Positions 21,291 to 33,284 of a DNA stretch of 64,000 nucleotides are shown one piece after another. How positions within the stretch are numbered: position 1 is the stretch's first letter; the number at the start of each line of letters is the position of its first letter. Both the position numbers and the translations under genes were made by a program. The notes beneath the pieces were generated by a model that was not told the DNA's origin, made no database searches, and saw only the letters and a list, made by a program, of their open reading frames with translations. The stretch covers positions 71,354,487 through 71,418,486 of the forward strand of contig NC_090942.1 in assembly GCF_040807025.1 (NCBI RefSeq), given 5' to 3'. This stretch comes from Struthio camelus (taxonomy: Eukaryota; Chordata; Aves; Struthioniformes; Struthionidae).

Positions 21291-24200
21291 AGCGCTATAT
21301 TTAGTGGTTAAATCAGCACTTTGCGTGTGCTCTTCTGAAGACCGAGCTTGAAGGGTGGCGGGAGGGTAAGCGGGGAAGGCAGTGCGTTTCCAGGTCTCCG
21401 AAGGGTTTTCTCAGTTACTTTCAAGCAGTGACGACGGACCGAAATGTCCGTCCTTTATCACAGAAAATACTAGTTTTGCCCACCTTTCACAGAGGAATTG
21501 ACTAAAAGCGGGCCGTGGTCTCCCCTGCGCTGATCATGTGTTGCCTTGCTTTGGGAAGGGGTGGGCACCCGCAGCGCTCCGGGCACCCTGGTGTCAGTCG
21601 TTTGGGTTCGCTGTGCTCAGTTGAAATGGCAGCCAGTGGCAGCAAGATGTGTTAGAGGTTTTTGTAATCTCAGCTTGTCTACAGATAGTGCTTTTTCCAG
21701 AATAAAAAGACCTGCTTTGTACATTGGGCAGACACGTATTCAGAGTGTTGACGTGTAAAGACTGTGGGAAACTTTGTATGTGTGGAGCGCCTCGGGAGTC
21801 CCGAGGCAGGGGTCTGGGAGGGCTGGGCTAGATACCTGATAGCTGACTCCAGCCAAAAATTGCTTCATGTTAGGAAGCTGAGGTGAAAGCCAGGCCTTCA
21901 AACCCAGTGGGAAGTTTGCTGGGGAAGTAAATAACATGAGCGATTTGCCCAGACTCTCACTTTTGGGACTCTGGCTAGTTATGGTTTCGTATTGTGCTCG
22001 TCACCATGGTATCTGAATACCTTTCAACAGGCACTGAGTGCTCAGCTCCTCCAGGAGTGATATCATTTATTTATGTACATTAATTTGGAGGCCTGACGTT
22101 AAGCATAAAAGCTGTGGTCCAAATTTGCAGTGCGTTTTATCTCCCAATGCCTACAGCAGGCCTTCTGCCTCTTGCACTCTAGGGGCTTTCAGCGCCTAAT
22201 TTAACAACAAATTTACCTCATTTTTCAAACCAGATTTTCCAATCACCTTTAAAATTGCATGCATTTTTGCTGAGCTTTTTAAACAGTTCCAGCCATAATG
22301 CTACATTATAGATTGACTTCTTCCCACTTTCCCACATGTTTCTGCTCAGCATATGTTGGCACAATTACAGAGACCAATATGTCCTCCGTTTAAGTTATAT
22401 TTCAACTGTTTAACTGTTGTTGTTTTTTTCTTAATATTCCCAGTTCAAGCAAGGACAAAGGCAGGTGTGGATGCTGACACCACGCAAACATTTTGGTCTG
22501 CAAAAGCGACAAGGAAGCCTCCTGGGCAATTAAAAAGGCAGCTCAAGCCTCAGGCAGGGAGTGTGAGACTTGCGCAGTTGCTGCTGACTGTGTCAGGCAT
22601 CACTGCACACCTGTGTTCGTTGGCCCCCTTTCTTACTCTGTGACACAGCAGGCAGTGGGTGTCAGCGGTGCTCTGCATCGCTCCACAACCTGGGCCGCAC
22701 GCAGCTGCTCATGAGTTCGGGGGAACTGCTGCAATGAGGTCTCTTCACCTCGCCAAACCTCTTCCCTCCTCACCCCTTCTAGAGCCTTGCTGTCTCCTGA
22801 TTTTGACAGCTTTATCCGTCTGTCTGCTTCAAAGGGCTGATCTTACTGCCCGTGCCTTTTGACGATATTGTTTTTATTGCTGATTTTTACAGAAAACACA
22901 TGGATCCTGACGGAAAGCACTAAAAACAGTAATATATGATATCCATATCATTTCAACACCCTACGTGAGGCATCTTGCACCTTGCTCCATGTGCTTATCA
23001 GAAAGGGGATCCTCTGCTCCTTAAGTCTTCCTTTTTCTTCTGCTTACCTTGCTATAAACTCCTTTTTGCTCTTTGTTGATCTATGGCTACCAGCCTTGAC
23101 CCTCATCAGTTCGTTACCCTCATTTTTTTCCTCTGACTGCAACCTTTGTATATATTAAGGGCCTCATTCTCCTATTCTTCATACCCAGTGTACATGTAGT
23201 GCAAACTTCACTGGTGTTTTCCCGTAAGTTGTATAGTGTAAGTGAGGGAGAATCAAATATTTTATACTTGAACTGATAACATTTGCCAACCAAAATACTT
23301 GTCATTTATTGTGCTGCTAGTACATTGTAACCCTATTATTTGATGTAATTTCTTACAATATTGTGCACTTGCATTTAAATTGCTTTACATACATGTAACT
23401 ACATATACATAAACACAAAACAGTATTTTTAGTTGGTTTGCAGAGTCATGTTTTGAGTTTATATTTGAAGAACATCTCTTTCTGCTCCCCTTGGCTACTG
23501 TTTCATCTCGAAACATTGGCTTAGCCAAGCTGTATTGTTTTCTTTGTGATGCCTTGGATGTCATCACACTTTGCAGAATAAAAAGGATACTAAATTGATA
23601 TGAAACAGAGAGAGAGAGGCAAAATGTAGACAAGGGAAACAAAAAAATGTTGAAACTGATACCTGAAAACTCAAGTACTTTGAAACTAGAGACGTGTGAG
23701 GAGGTCTCTTCTGTTGAAAATAAATATGCAGAAAAAAGTAAGCAAAGCTACCGCAAGAGATATGCGAGGAATGTGATAGACAAGAGAGAGCAAGACCTAC
23801 AAAAAAAAAAAAAAAAAAAGAAACAAGTCTGTTGAAACTTTGTAAAATCAATTAATAGTACATTGATTTTTAGGCCAGGAAGGACCACTTTCTTCTTCTG
23901 CTCTGACCTCTGATTAGGTGAACCAACTTTTAAATCAAACATATGACAGATACCTATTGCTTAATGTATTATTAAAGTCACTTTGGTGTTACAGCAACAG
24001 GAGTTGACTAAAATCATGCAACGAACAGACTATAAAATGTTAAGATTAGACTTACCTTTTAATTAAATCAAATCTTGGTTTTAAAGGTATAAGAACAAAC
24101 CATAATCGTCCCTCTCTTTCTTTTCTTACCAGGTGTCCAGCCAGATTCTTTAACACTTTTTCTTTCTCTAGCCCTGCCTTCTAAGACCTGAGATTTCCAG

Positions 24201-25189
24201 ATGAAACCTTTTTATGATTTGCTTCTGTAAAACCAGTCACCAATGTCAGATGAGAGAAGCTAGATGGTGGCTGGTTTTGATGAATTCAAACTTATTTATA
24301 ATTTTGATACTTCACTTCAGATTCAAGCCAGCCCCTTTTGTGAAACATTCGCCAAGATTTTAAGTACTTTGCCAGTTTGGCATTTTACATCAGTCGAAAC
24401 AGGTGATGTCCAGATTTGCCTTAAGTATTACCTGTCAGACTAAACTATACTTTCTCTTTGATCAAATTTTTAGCTATAAGATACATATATATGTGTATTT
24501 TCCTCTGAAACTGTGACTGATTGGAATTGTACTGAATCAAATTGCAGACTTTCAAGTTCTGTGAATGTCAGCTCTTTTCCAGGACCCCATTTTGCATTTG
24601 AATCCACCTTGGAGGTTGATCTCTGTATTATATCTCATCCTCCGCTATGCATGAGAATGTGCATTTTCTGAGGGAGGTTTGTTGCATGGCTGAATATTAT
24701 TACGTTGGGCTGGCCGCCTTGTAAAGGGCCCTATCTGTCTATTCGCTGTCGCTAGCCTGACTACAGCAATAGTCAGCTCTCCTCAGAAAAGATGGACTGA
24801 AGAGGGAAGCTATGGAAATCCTTAATCTTTGCTAAATAATCACATTCCCAAAAGCATCACAGACAGGTTATGGTGGAGAGACTTAAAATTGCTGAATAAT
24901 AAAAAACCATATTGGAGAGAAGAGGTGGAAGGGACTATATAACTCAAGGGTGCTGATGAAGTTCAGAATTTTATAGGAGCGAAAAAGACTACTAATATCT
25001 TTCAAGGGACTCTGACTCCCTAGTACTATTTGTAAACGAAGTCCTGCAAAGTGGCTTCACGATGTGACGTGAGACATGGTAAGTAGATGGTAGTGATCAT
25101 GGTAGTGATCCCTTGCGTCCTTCTGATCTGAACACCAGTGCTCGTGTAGAGGTACCAGCACAGGGTTGGATGGAAAGAGTGTGCCAAAG
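21291..25189. other. Intergenic DNA upstream of AKR1B, no gene seen
   Basis: No exon or RNA gene could be supported. It contains a 19-base A run at 23801-23819 and a small duplicated motif (atggtagtgatc twice near 25087-25111). Short open frames have no recognisable domains. Confidence 0.6.
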
Positions 25190-25668
25190 CAAAGTGAGGG
25201 ATGTTGCAGTTGGAAGCAAGAATTAAGAGCTCCCTGAATCTCAGGCCTTTATAATATGAAGGATCAGGCAGATGGATTTATTGCCAATGGACTCATGTTC
25301 ATTGAGGGAGGCTGAGTGGGTGAAACTGCCTCAACTTCTTGTTGTCGTGAGCCTCCTTTCACCCTGTAGGACACCCACAGGCAACGGGGTGAAGTTCAGC
25401 CTTGCTGTCACCTTTAACTAATGCATTTCATCATACCTGTCTGTGCACTTTCCTCTGTGCCCACAGACATGCATATTATAAGATATGTATATGAGTAATT
25501 CTCTTGATCTTCCTCCGGCTTGTTTAACATTTCGGCCACGTGTGTCCTGGCCTTTGTGGCTTACACCCTAATAAAACAGGATTTTATGGCAGTTTAAAAG
25601 TCTTTGAGGCTTCTTGGCAGAGCTCAGTATGGGTCAAGATCGAGGCGCATCCGTCTCAGCGTTTTAGC

Positions 25669-25747
25669 TGAGTCAGGATGGCTTTCGTTCCCTGGAAAGC
25701 CGGCAGCGCTCCCGGAGCACGCTGCCGCGCCCCACCATGACTCAGCA
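25669..25747. promoter_or_regulatory. Pair of AP-1/MARE-like motifs
   Basis: TGAGTCA at 25669-25675 (with flanking GC, so GCTGAGTCAGG) and TGACTCAGCA at 25738-25747, the latter a full match to the antioxidant-response/MARE consensus. They lie about 4.7 kb upstream of the AKR1B start codon. Two more TGASTCA sites are at 26421-26427 and 26669-26675. Motif presence is seen; activity is inference. Confidence 0.3.
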
Positions 25748-27420
25748 TGTGCAGATGCTGGAGCTTGCGAGCTTGCTAAACATGGCCTTAGTGTCCAGGC
25801 ACAGCTGTCCCTGGGCTGGATGTTCAGCAGCAGCTGACTTGGAGCTGCGTTTCCTGAACGGCAGCTCTCCCAGCGAGAGCTGGCGTTCCTTCGTGGTGAG
25901 GGTCGTTCTGCAGAACGACTGAAAAGCAAAAAGCCAGTCTGTCTTCCTTTGCTCTTCCCGGGTTCTTGGTAATGTTTCTGTGCCAATTACAGTACCTAGA
26001 AAGGGACAACATCAGGCAGCCTCGCCGCAAGTACTCCTTTGGGAAGCAAGGAGCGCGTTTTCCTCGGCTCGCCCTAGGAAGCCTGTCACACCTCTCTTCC
26101 CCTGCAAAGCTGTCAAGTGAGTAGCCACACAGGATTAGAAACGTGGTTGAGATGCAGAGCTTCCCCTTTTTCGTTGGGAGAAAGGCATGGAGAAGCCGGT
26201 GTGTCAGTGAGAAATGTAAGAGGTGGTGCTTCACGGTGCACTGCAATGTATTGTAGCAGTCCTAAAGAGATGAGTACCAAATGAAGAGGAGGAAGGTAAC
26301 AATCCTCGTTTATGTTTTAACAGAGCTGCTTTCTTATGGGAGCTTAAAGAGGCTTCTGGGCCTCTTTTCAAAAATTAGTGTAGGAGGCAATCAAGGCACA
26401 TAACAGTTCAATGCTTTAGTTGAGTCATGGTGCTGTCCCACCCCGGGCACGGGAACCCGGCAGCTCTCCCGGGGCACCCTGCGGCGCTGATACACGAGCC
26501 GCAGTGCGTGGGTGCAGGCGGTGATTTGCCTGCAGGAGCAGTGAGCATGGCAGTGGTGCTCAAAGCATATCTGTGACCCACCCCACCCTTGCTGGATGTT
26601 GGCCAGCAAGTAATGTTGAGCCTGTTGTCTTGCAGAGTGGCTTCTGTAGGAATGGCTTGGGCTGCCGGTGACTCAGAGCCGCCGTGCTCTGTCTGTCCAT
26701 TTAGAAACAAGGAATAGCTTTTGCTAAACCAACAACACGAAGGCTGCTGCAATGCCTTCTGGGGTAGAGCGGAGAAGCGTGCAGCCACTCAGGCTTGGAG
26801 CGAGGGGATAGGAAAAGTGTGGATGTTGCGGATGTCATTGCTGTGAAGGAAGAGAAGGGCGTGGGGAGGCAGTCAGTTGAGGCTTTGTGCCCCCTGCGAC
26901 ACGGCGCTGGCTGGGGAGCGTGAGGGAGCGTGTTGCTATTAAGAGCTGCCTGGATCCCAGGCATTTGAAACAGAAAGGGTCTGGTAGATGGATCTGCTTG
27001 TGTTCACGGAGAGGGGCTGAGTGGGTGAGGCTGCCTCAGCTTCGCGTTGCCATGAGCCTCCTTTCACCCCAGCCAACAGGGCAAAGTCCAGCCTTACTAT
27101 TGTCTTTAATGCATTTTATCATTCCTGTCTGGGCACTTTCTTCTTAAGTCTGCGCCCACAGATATGGGTATTATAAGATAAGTATATGAGTAATGCTCCC
27201 TCTCTTCCTCCTGCTTGTTTAACATTTCAGCCAGTTGTGTCCTGGCCTAGGAGTGGCCTCGCTGGCACTAGCACAGCAGAAGAGCAGCTGTGGATATCAG
27301 GGTGGACGTCCGCTTCAGCTGCACCCCAGCCGTGCTTCCTGCTTGGGAGCTGTAACGAGCTTCCCCCCTGCTCGTTAGGCGCTTCCCTTGAGCAGCTCCA
27401 GGGAGCGACCTGGGAGGTGC

Positions 27421-27437
27421 TGGGGGGGGGGGGGGGG
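27421..27437 (+). repeat. G homopolymer run
   Basis: About 16 consecutive G within ggtgctggggg...gaagcatc, inside the spacer of the duplicated region; likely unstable in length. Confidence 0.8.
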
Positions 27438-28240
27438 AAGCATCAGGAGGGTCTCTAGGGCCAGCAATAACTAATGAATGGTTCTTTTTACCCTCTCCCC
27501 ATGTAAGGTGCCATCTCTTGTTTCTGCTGTGTGTTCAGAGAGAGCTGGAGGATGTCAGCCCTTGACCGTGGTGGAAATAGGAATGTATTTCTTTGTGTGA
27601 TCTGAGGTATCTGTTGTGATGCTTTATGAAGAGAGTGAATCGTATGGAGGTGCGTGGAGCTGATCTGTCCCTGGTGGTGGTTTGATGCCTGATCAGCTGG
27701 GGCAAGGCATGTGCTAGGCTGGGAACATTGGGATGCTGCAGCAAGGCAGCAGCTCTTAGGAGAAGCAGGGTCTGGCCTGCAGCTGGCCAGGCTGTGGGGG
27801 ATGGTAGAAGTTATTTCCTGGGGAAGAAGGGGGAGCGGGCAATGTTTAATGTAGCTCAGAAAACTACTGAGCTGGCTGCCAGCAGGACACGTGTATAAAG
27901 TGTTTACGCTTCTGTTTTACCTAGTTGCCTTATTGCTATGGAAAAGAATAAATATTGTTGTAAATACTCTAATAATACCTGTTTTTAGGGAAGCTTAAAA
28001 GCCTTCTGGGGCTCTTTTCAAAAATCAGTATAGGAGGCAATCAAGGCACATACAGTTCAATGTATTAGCCCCGTCCCACCCTGGGAACCTGGCAGCTCTC
28101 CCAGGGCACCCTGCAGCGCTGATGCACAAGCTGCAGCATATGGGTGCAGGCGGTGACTTGCCCGCAGGAGCAGTGAGCAAGGCAGTGGTGTCCAAAGCGT
28201 AGCTGTCCCCTCACTGGGTGTTCACCAGCAACTGATTTCT

Positions 28241-31200
28241 AGATGGCCTTCCTGTAGGATGACCGTTCCAGTCAGTGAAGTCATATCATTGCTCTTTGAT
28301 GGTACAGTCTGACCTGTCAGCTTTCAGTGTGGTTTTTGAGTTGTTATATTCTTTCAGCCATTCTTTTAAAGCAAAAGTAAACAAGACCAAATAACTTACA
28401 GATGGAAATGTGTACTCTTTCAGAGACAGAACTACTTCCATCAGTCATATTTGCACTGTCACGCTTCTGATTTTGGCAATGACACTGCTAAGCAGTTCAT
28501 CAGCACTGATGAAAGTTGGATATGCAAGACAGATGTATCTAAAATGTTTTGAGTGATAATTGCTTCCCTGAGCGCAGTGGACAGAAAATAAATTTAGCAA
28601 TGTGTCGTGGATTTTCAAGACTTAAAAACATCATCTCCTTGAAGGAGCTGGCTATGGGGAAGCTGCAAGACACCTTTTTCTGCAATAATGAAATGACGTT
28701 TTTCACTAAAATTCTAAGACCAGCGTTAGAAATTCATTGGACCTACATCACCAGAGCCCCACTAAATCCAAAGCCAAGTGAATATGTCATGTTTCTCCAG
28801 AAACAAGTACTTTAACCACTAAGAGAAAGTGAGAACCTTGAGTTAAATCCTGTGAAGGCTTTATTTAATTTCTGCAGTTTGATTGCTCTTAACTCCTTGC
28901 TTTCAGGGTATTTCCTCTATTCCTTTCCCTCTCTAAATTTTGGAGCTCGTCCATTGCACTTCACTTTAGAAGAAAGCTGAGATAGCACCTTTGATCCAGA
29001 TAAATACCTTGAAAATTCTGACTGGATGAGCTAATCAGAGCAAAGGGAACTGCAGCAGCTGATTGTGGTAGAGAGATCTGGAGACTTGCTGTCTATTTGG
29101 AAATGCAGTTGTACAGCAGTGGTCCAGACCTTTGCACTCTGAAGCGTTAATAATGATTGTCAGATACATTGCAGATAAACATAATGTAGCTATTTCTCTA
29201 AATATGCAGTCAGATATTGCCAGTTGACGTCCAATAAGTTGCTTGAGAAAAGACTTACATTTAGTTACTGGAAATTATTTATTTTTCAAATGGCTTTGAT
29301 GATGCCTTATGGCTGTCATTCAATATAATCTAGAAAGAAAATTGGCAGCATCTTATTTAAAGGCGTTATTATAAGGGATTGAATTGTGTCAAGAAGGAGG
29401 TACACCTCAAATGATGAGTTAACCATATATATGTAAATAGAGCTGACAGATTTTTATTACACTGTTACACTCTTAATTTAAATTGATTGTTGTTTTCTGG
29501 GTTATCTACGGACTTGTTGTCACATCAGAGTTTTCAAGAGTCTTACACTTGATTGGTGTTTCTGGTTGAAGAGGAAGGGTCCTGTGATTTTCTGCAGCTG
29601 AGCTTCCAACTGCAATTTTACAACCTAATTTGGCAAGAGAAGATAACCATGTGCTTGAGGCCGCTTGTAGATGGGTGTTACGACAAGTTTTATTTTCTTT
29701 CATTCAAGACATGAAATGATCAGTAAAGCTGGACTGTCCTAACAATCCCAGTATGCAGAATCTACCTTTGAAAAGAGATTTAGGAAGAACAGCCAACCAT
29801 GTTTTAAGTAAAGACAGAAAAATTGGGAGGCTTTTTGTTTTGTTTTGTTTTTGTTTGTTTTTTATCTAAGGAAATTACTTTAATGGGTGCTTTAGGTGGC
29901 TTTATATTTCTTTTCTATACTAGAAGTATCAGAAAGCTTGAAAAACTCTCTGGTAATATGGAAGAATGAAAATCACAGGCCTTAGGTTCCCCTAGGTTGC
30001 TGGCGAGAGATTCTGCCATTCTTCTCTCATTTTTTAGGCTTATTTTATTCTTGATCTTAAATCTATTTCTTTAGCTGGAGACATGTTCCAGCCTTCCTGA
30101 TGTATTTATGTGTCTTCTGTAGCATATTAGGACGGCATGCGTGCCAAGCCTGGACTTAAAAAGAGAGTGTTATATTTTTATGTCTTTCATTTGTGAAAAA
30201 TAAAATTGTAATATTTACACCTGGTCCATATTATCTTCTAAGTTTTCTGCTAACTGAAAAACATGAATGATGACTTCTTCCCTAGACAATCTTTAGGGGC
30301 CGATAATGATGCTTTAAAAGAATGACTTTATAGCTGGTCTTTAGTCAACTGTGAAGAAAGTGGAAGTGTAACTGATGGGGAAAACAGGAGAATACTTAAG
30401 AATGGCTTCAGAGTAGGAGGTGCAGAGGATAGCAAAGAGAGTAGACATGCAAAATGAGAGATGGAGAGAAAAAGGAGAGAGGCAAGGTGGTCATGCTCTT
30501 AAATCTATGTTTTCCTTCTGAGTTATGTTGAAGGCAACAAAGTACTTTAAAAATAAGTAATGAAAAGCATAGTTGCTCTTAAAACCCATCGTTCTTTTAC
30601 TGCCGTTGTTTTCTTATTGACGTCAATAGGGGTTTCAAAATCAATTGAAAGCAGCTGTCTGTTCTAAATACACATTGAAGTCATCAACTGAAGTGGTGTA
30701 CAGACTTTCCCTGGAGTACACTTTATACTAGTCCAACATGTCTTTTCATCACAAATTTTTATTGTCAGTCACTGGATGTGTTTATATTTGCTACAGCGTA
30801 AAACGTAGTGGAGCAAATGTATCAGATAAGGGTGCACTGTAATACATAAGAGGTTTACCAAATCTACTGAACTCACTTTTGTCTTAAACGCTGTATTATT
30901 TATTTTACTCCTTTGTCAGCCACTGTCAAGATTTTGTCGCTTTTAATATTTTAGAAGATCGGCATGGCTGTGAAGAGACAACATGGGTGTCCTTATGCGA
31001 AGGCCCAGCTTAGTTCCGCGTGTTCAACATGGTTGCAAGGTGACGATGGTGCCAGGCAGAGCAGGAAGAGCTCCTTGAGGCTAGCTCCGTTCCTTCTGGG
31101 AAACAGCAGTAGCTATGCCAGTGCATTTAAAGGACGGAGTTGCACGTTAGCTGATTTTAATGGCAAACTATTGAGGGAAGGAGGTAGACTTTTTTTGTAC

Positions 31201-33189
31201 CTTACATAAAATATGGCCCACTAACAGTGTTTTGATGCCTCTGTTCAGCATGTGGCCTGTGGAGAGCAATTAGAGCTTTACTGAATGAGGATGGATACAC
31301 ATGTGAGAGTTTTTGTGTCCTATTTTAAGGCCTGAGAAATAAATTGTTTCATGCAAAGGACTATTTCCTTATCTGAGACCAAACAATAGCAAACCAGTAG
31401 GAAAATGCTTTCCTGCCTCCGAGACTAGTGCCTCCAGCACAAGTCGTTTTGGTCAGAAGTTTCAAAAACAGTTGCTTAGCATAGTCTAATTTCTAATTAA
31501 AGTTCTTTTTAAATAGGCTTTGAATAAATGTGTATATGCTGGTTTTCTTAGAAGAAAATAGTTAGTTGTAAATAAGATGCTAAATTTAAAGATATGGTTA
31601 GGATAACATCATAAGAGCTGTGGTAACATCATAATGACAGTCTTGTTCAGTTCTTTGTATCTAGGTACTACAAGATCTAGATCAGCTGAAAAGAACACAG
31701 CCTCAGTGATATAAATTAGTAAGGAAGAAGACGTACTGTTTTTTACAGGTGAAGAATTAAGGGTGTGGGGCCTGTTAGGTACTCATCTGCAGCTCTCTTA
31801 TAAACCAGTGATATTTATATTTTAATAATCTAAAGTAAGATCTATGAGTAGCTACCTATTCTCTAGGCAGTATGGTGGCTTCCGCCTAGGATCAAAAGGC
31901 CATGAAGGGGTTCCTGGCTGTAATAATGTGAAAGCATTCAAAGGGGCATACAATGCAATGCAAAGTCACAGAGAAAATAATAATGGTGTATCATATTGCA
32001 ACCCCTGTCACATTAGGTAACAGAGGCCTTAGTCAGGATGAGGGAATTAATTTGCACACTTCCTTGTTCATTATACATAGACATAACAGAGACATGAGCG
32101 ACACCCTAGTTACAATCCAGGACAAAATGATGAAAATTGAGAATAAAATCATGCCTTTATGTGCCAGGCTGAGATTGTAGCAGAATCACCTTTTTCTGCA
32201 GCAATGTGTTGCTTCGGGTTAGTGTCCTATAGGTGGCAGGAGTGGCTCGTCCAACAGGACTGATGCAGTGCTGGATGTGTATGGGGGGGTGTAATGCTGA
32301 TACCTGAGTTGTACAAAGCCCTAGAAAATTATTTTAAGGAAGTTCTGGTCTGAGTGGAGAAGTTTAATGTTTATTCTTTCAGCAGTGTATTTTGTAATGC
32401 TTAATTAAGCTCAGAGTGGTAAAAAGGAAGCCGTATGATTTATGTTCTCTCTTGGTGGACTCTTCTCTGTATCTAGGAGAATTTATTGTTTCTGAATATG
32501 ATCATAATTTCCCCTTTTTAGAAATCTGACTGCAGTGTTAATTTTATTTTCCCATGTATCCTAGGGCATGAGAACTGATGGAGGGTATTGTCAGGAAAAA
32601 AATCACAGTAGTTTAGTTTTCATCCTTTTTTGCTGATGTCTTTGACTCTCTCGTTTATTTATTTATTTATTTATGATACTAAAACGTATAAGTCTATTTA
32701 ATAAAATGACAGAACTTCATATCAGTTTGACACCTGACATCCATCAAAAGTGCTAGTAACAGAGAAGAAATAAAAATCTTAAAATGAAAATAGATGTATG
32801 AGGGACTGCTGAAGAAAGGCAGAAAAAAATAAAGATCTTAATTTGCAATCCAGTCCGAGCATGCTGCCTCCAAGGGACTTAATTATGTAAGCAACAAAGC
32901 TCTTATTACATGACATGCTTTATAAAAGCAGTAAGAGTTCTGGCACTTTGAGTGGTGTTCCTGCAATGAATTTACCACTTGAAAAAAAAAAGCTCTTGTT
33001 TCTTATTTACTTGTACTTCTGAAGGAGAATAGACAGGGGAAAGAAAGGACCCTGCAGAGGCAACCCTGTGATAAGACAGGCGCTGAAGGATTTCAGAATG
33101 TTATAGACATTTACTTTGAGAGTAGGCAAAAAGCCCATGACGCACGAGGGGGGGCTCGATGACTCTCAAGCTGTTGTTGTTGTTGCAGA
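28241..33189. other. Intergenic DNA, no gene seen
   Basis: About 5 kb of AT-rich sequence with T-rich and TTTG-type simple repeats (29838-29863) and a (TTTA)5 repeat at 32654-32674. A GC-richer patch at 30960-31200 carries an 81-codon open frame with no recognisable domain. No splice-bounded coding exon was identified. Confidence 0.55.
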
Positions 33190-33284
33190 GAAAGTATTTT
33201 TGCATGTGTCCTGTCCCCGTCCAGGTGAAAGCTCCCGCACCTCTGGAGCTGCACCTGGATCTCTCAGTGTTATTAATGGCAGCG
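33190..33284 (+). other. Exon-like block with open reading frame, unidentified
   Basis: 95 bases bounded by a good acceptor (ctgttgttgttgttgcag) and donor (GCG|gtaagc). One frame is open across it and beyond the acceptor, reading EKVFLHVSCPRPGESSRTSG and then AAPGSLSVING. It is clearly GC-richer than its surroundings. I do not recognise the peptide, and no partner exon is obvious nearby, so it may be a chance combination or part of an unknown transcript. Confidence 0.2.

Larger units (their letters stand above)
25190..28240. repeat. Diverged tandem duplication, unit about 1.7 kb
   Basis: Two blocks recur in the same order and orientation. Block L is at about 25200-25560 and again at 26930-27245 (shared: gctgagtgggtga, gagcctcctttcacccc, cccacagayatg, attataagata, agtatatgagtaat, cttgtttaacattt). 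Block R is at about 26325-26610 and again at 27985-28235 (shared: ggaggcaatcaaggcaca, cagttcaatg, tgggtgcaggcggtga, aggagcagtgagca). A third, weaker R-like copy lies at about 25590-25840. Offsets are about 1.73 kb for L and 1.66 kb for R, so indels separate the copies. By eye the copies are roughly 80 percent identical in the best parts. It is GC-richer than its surroundings. No coding potential was recognised. Confidence 0.75.

Noticed and set aside
25604..26788. Several 90-140-codon open frames in the GC-rich duplicated region
   Set aside because: They occur on both strands and many frames, as expected from higher GC; the equivalent frames are not kept in the second copy.
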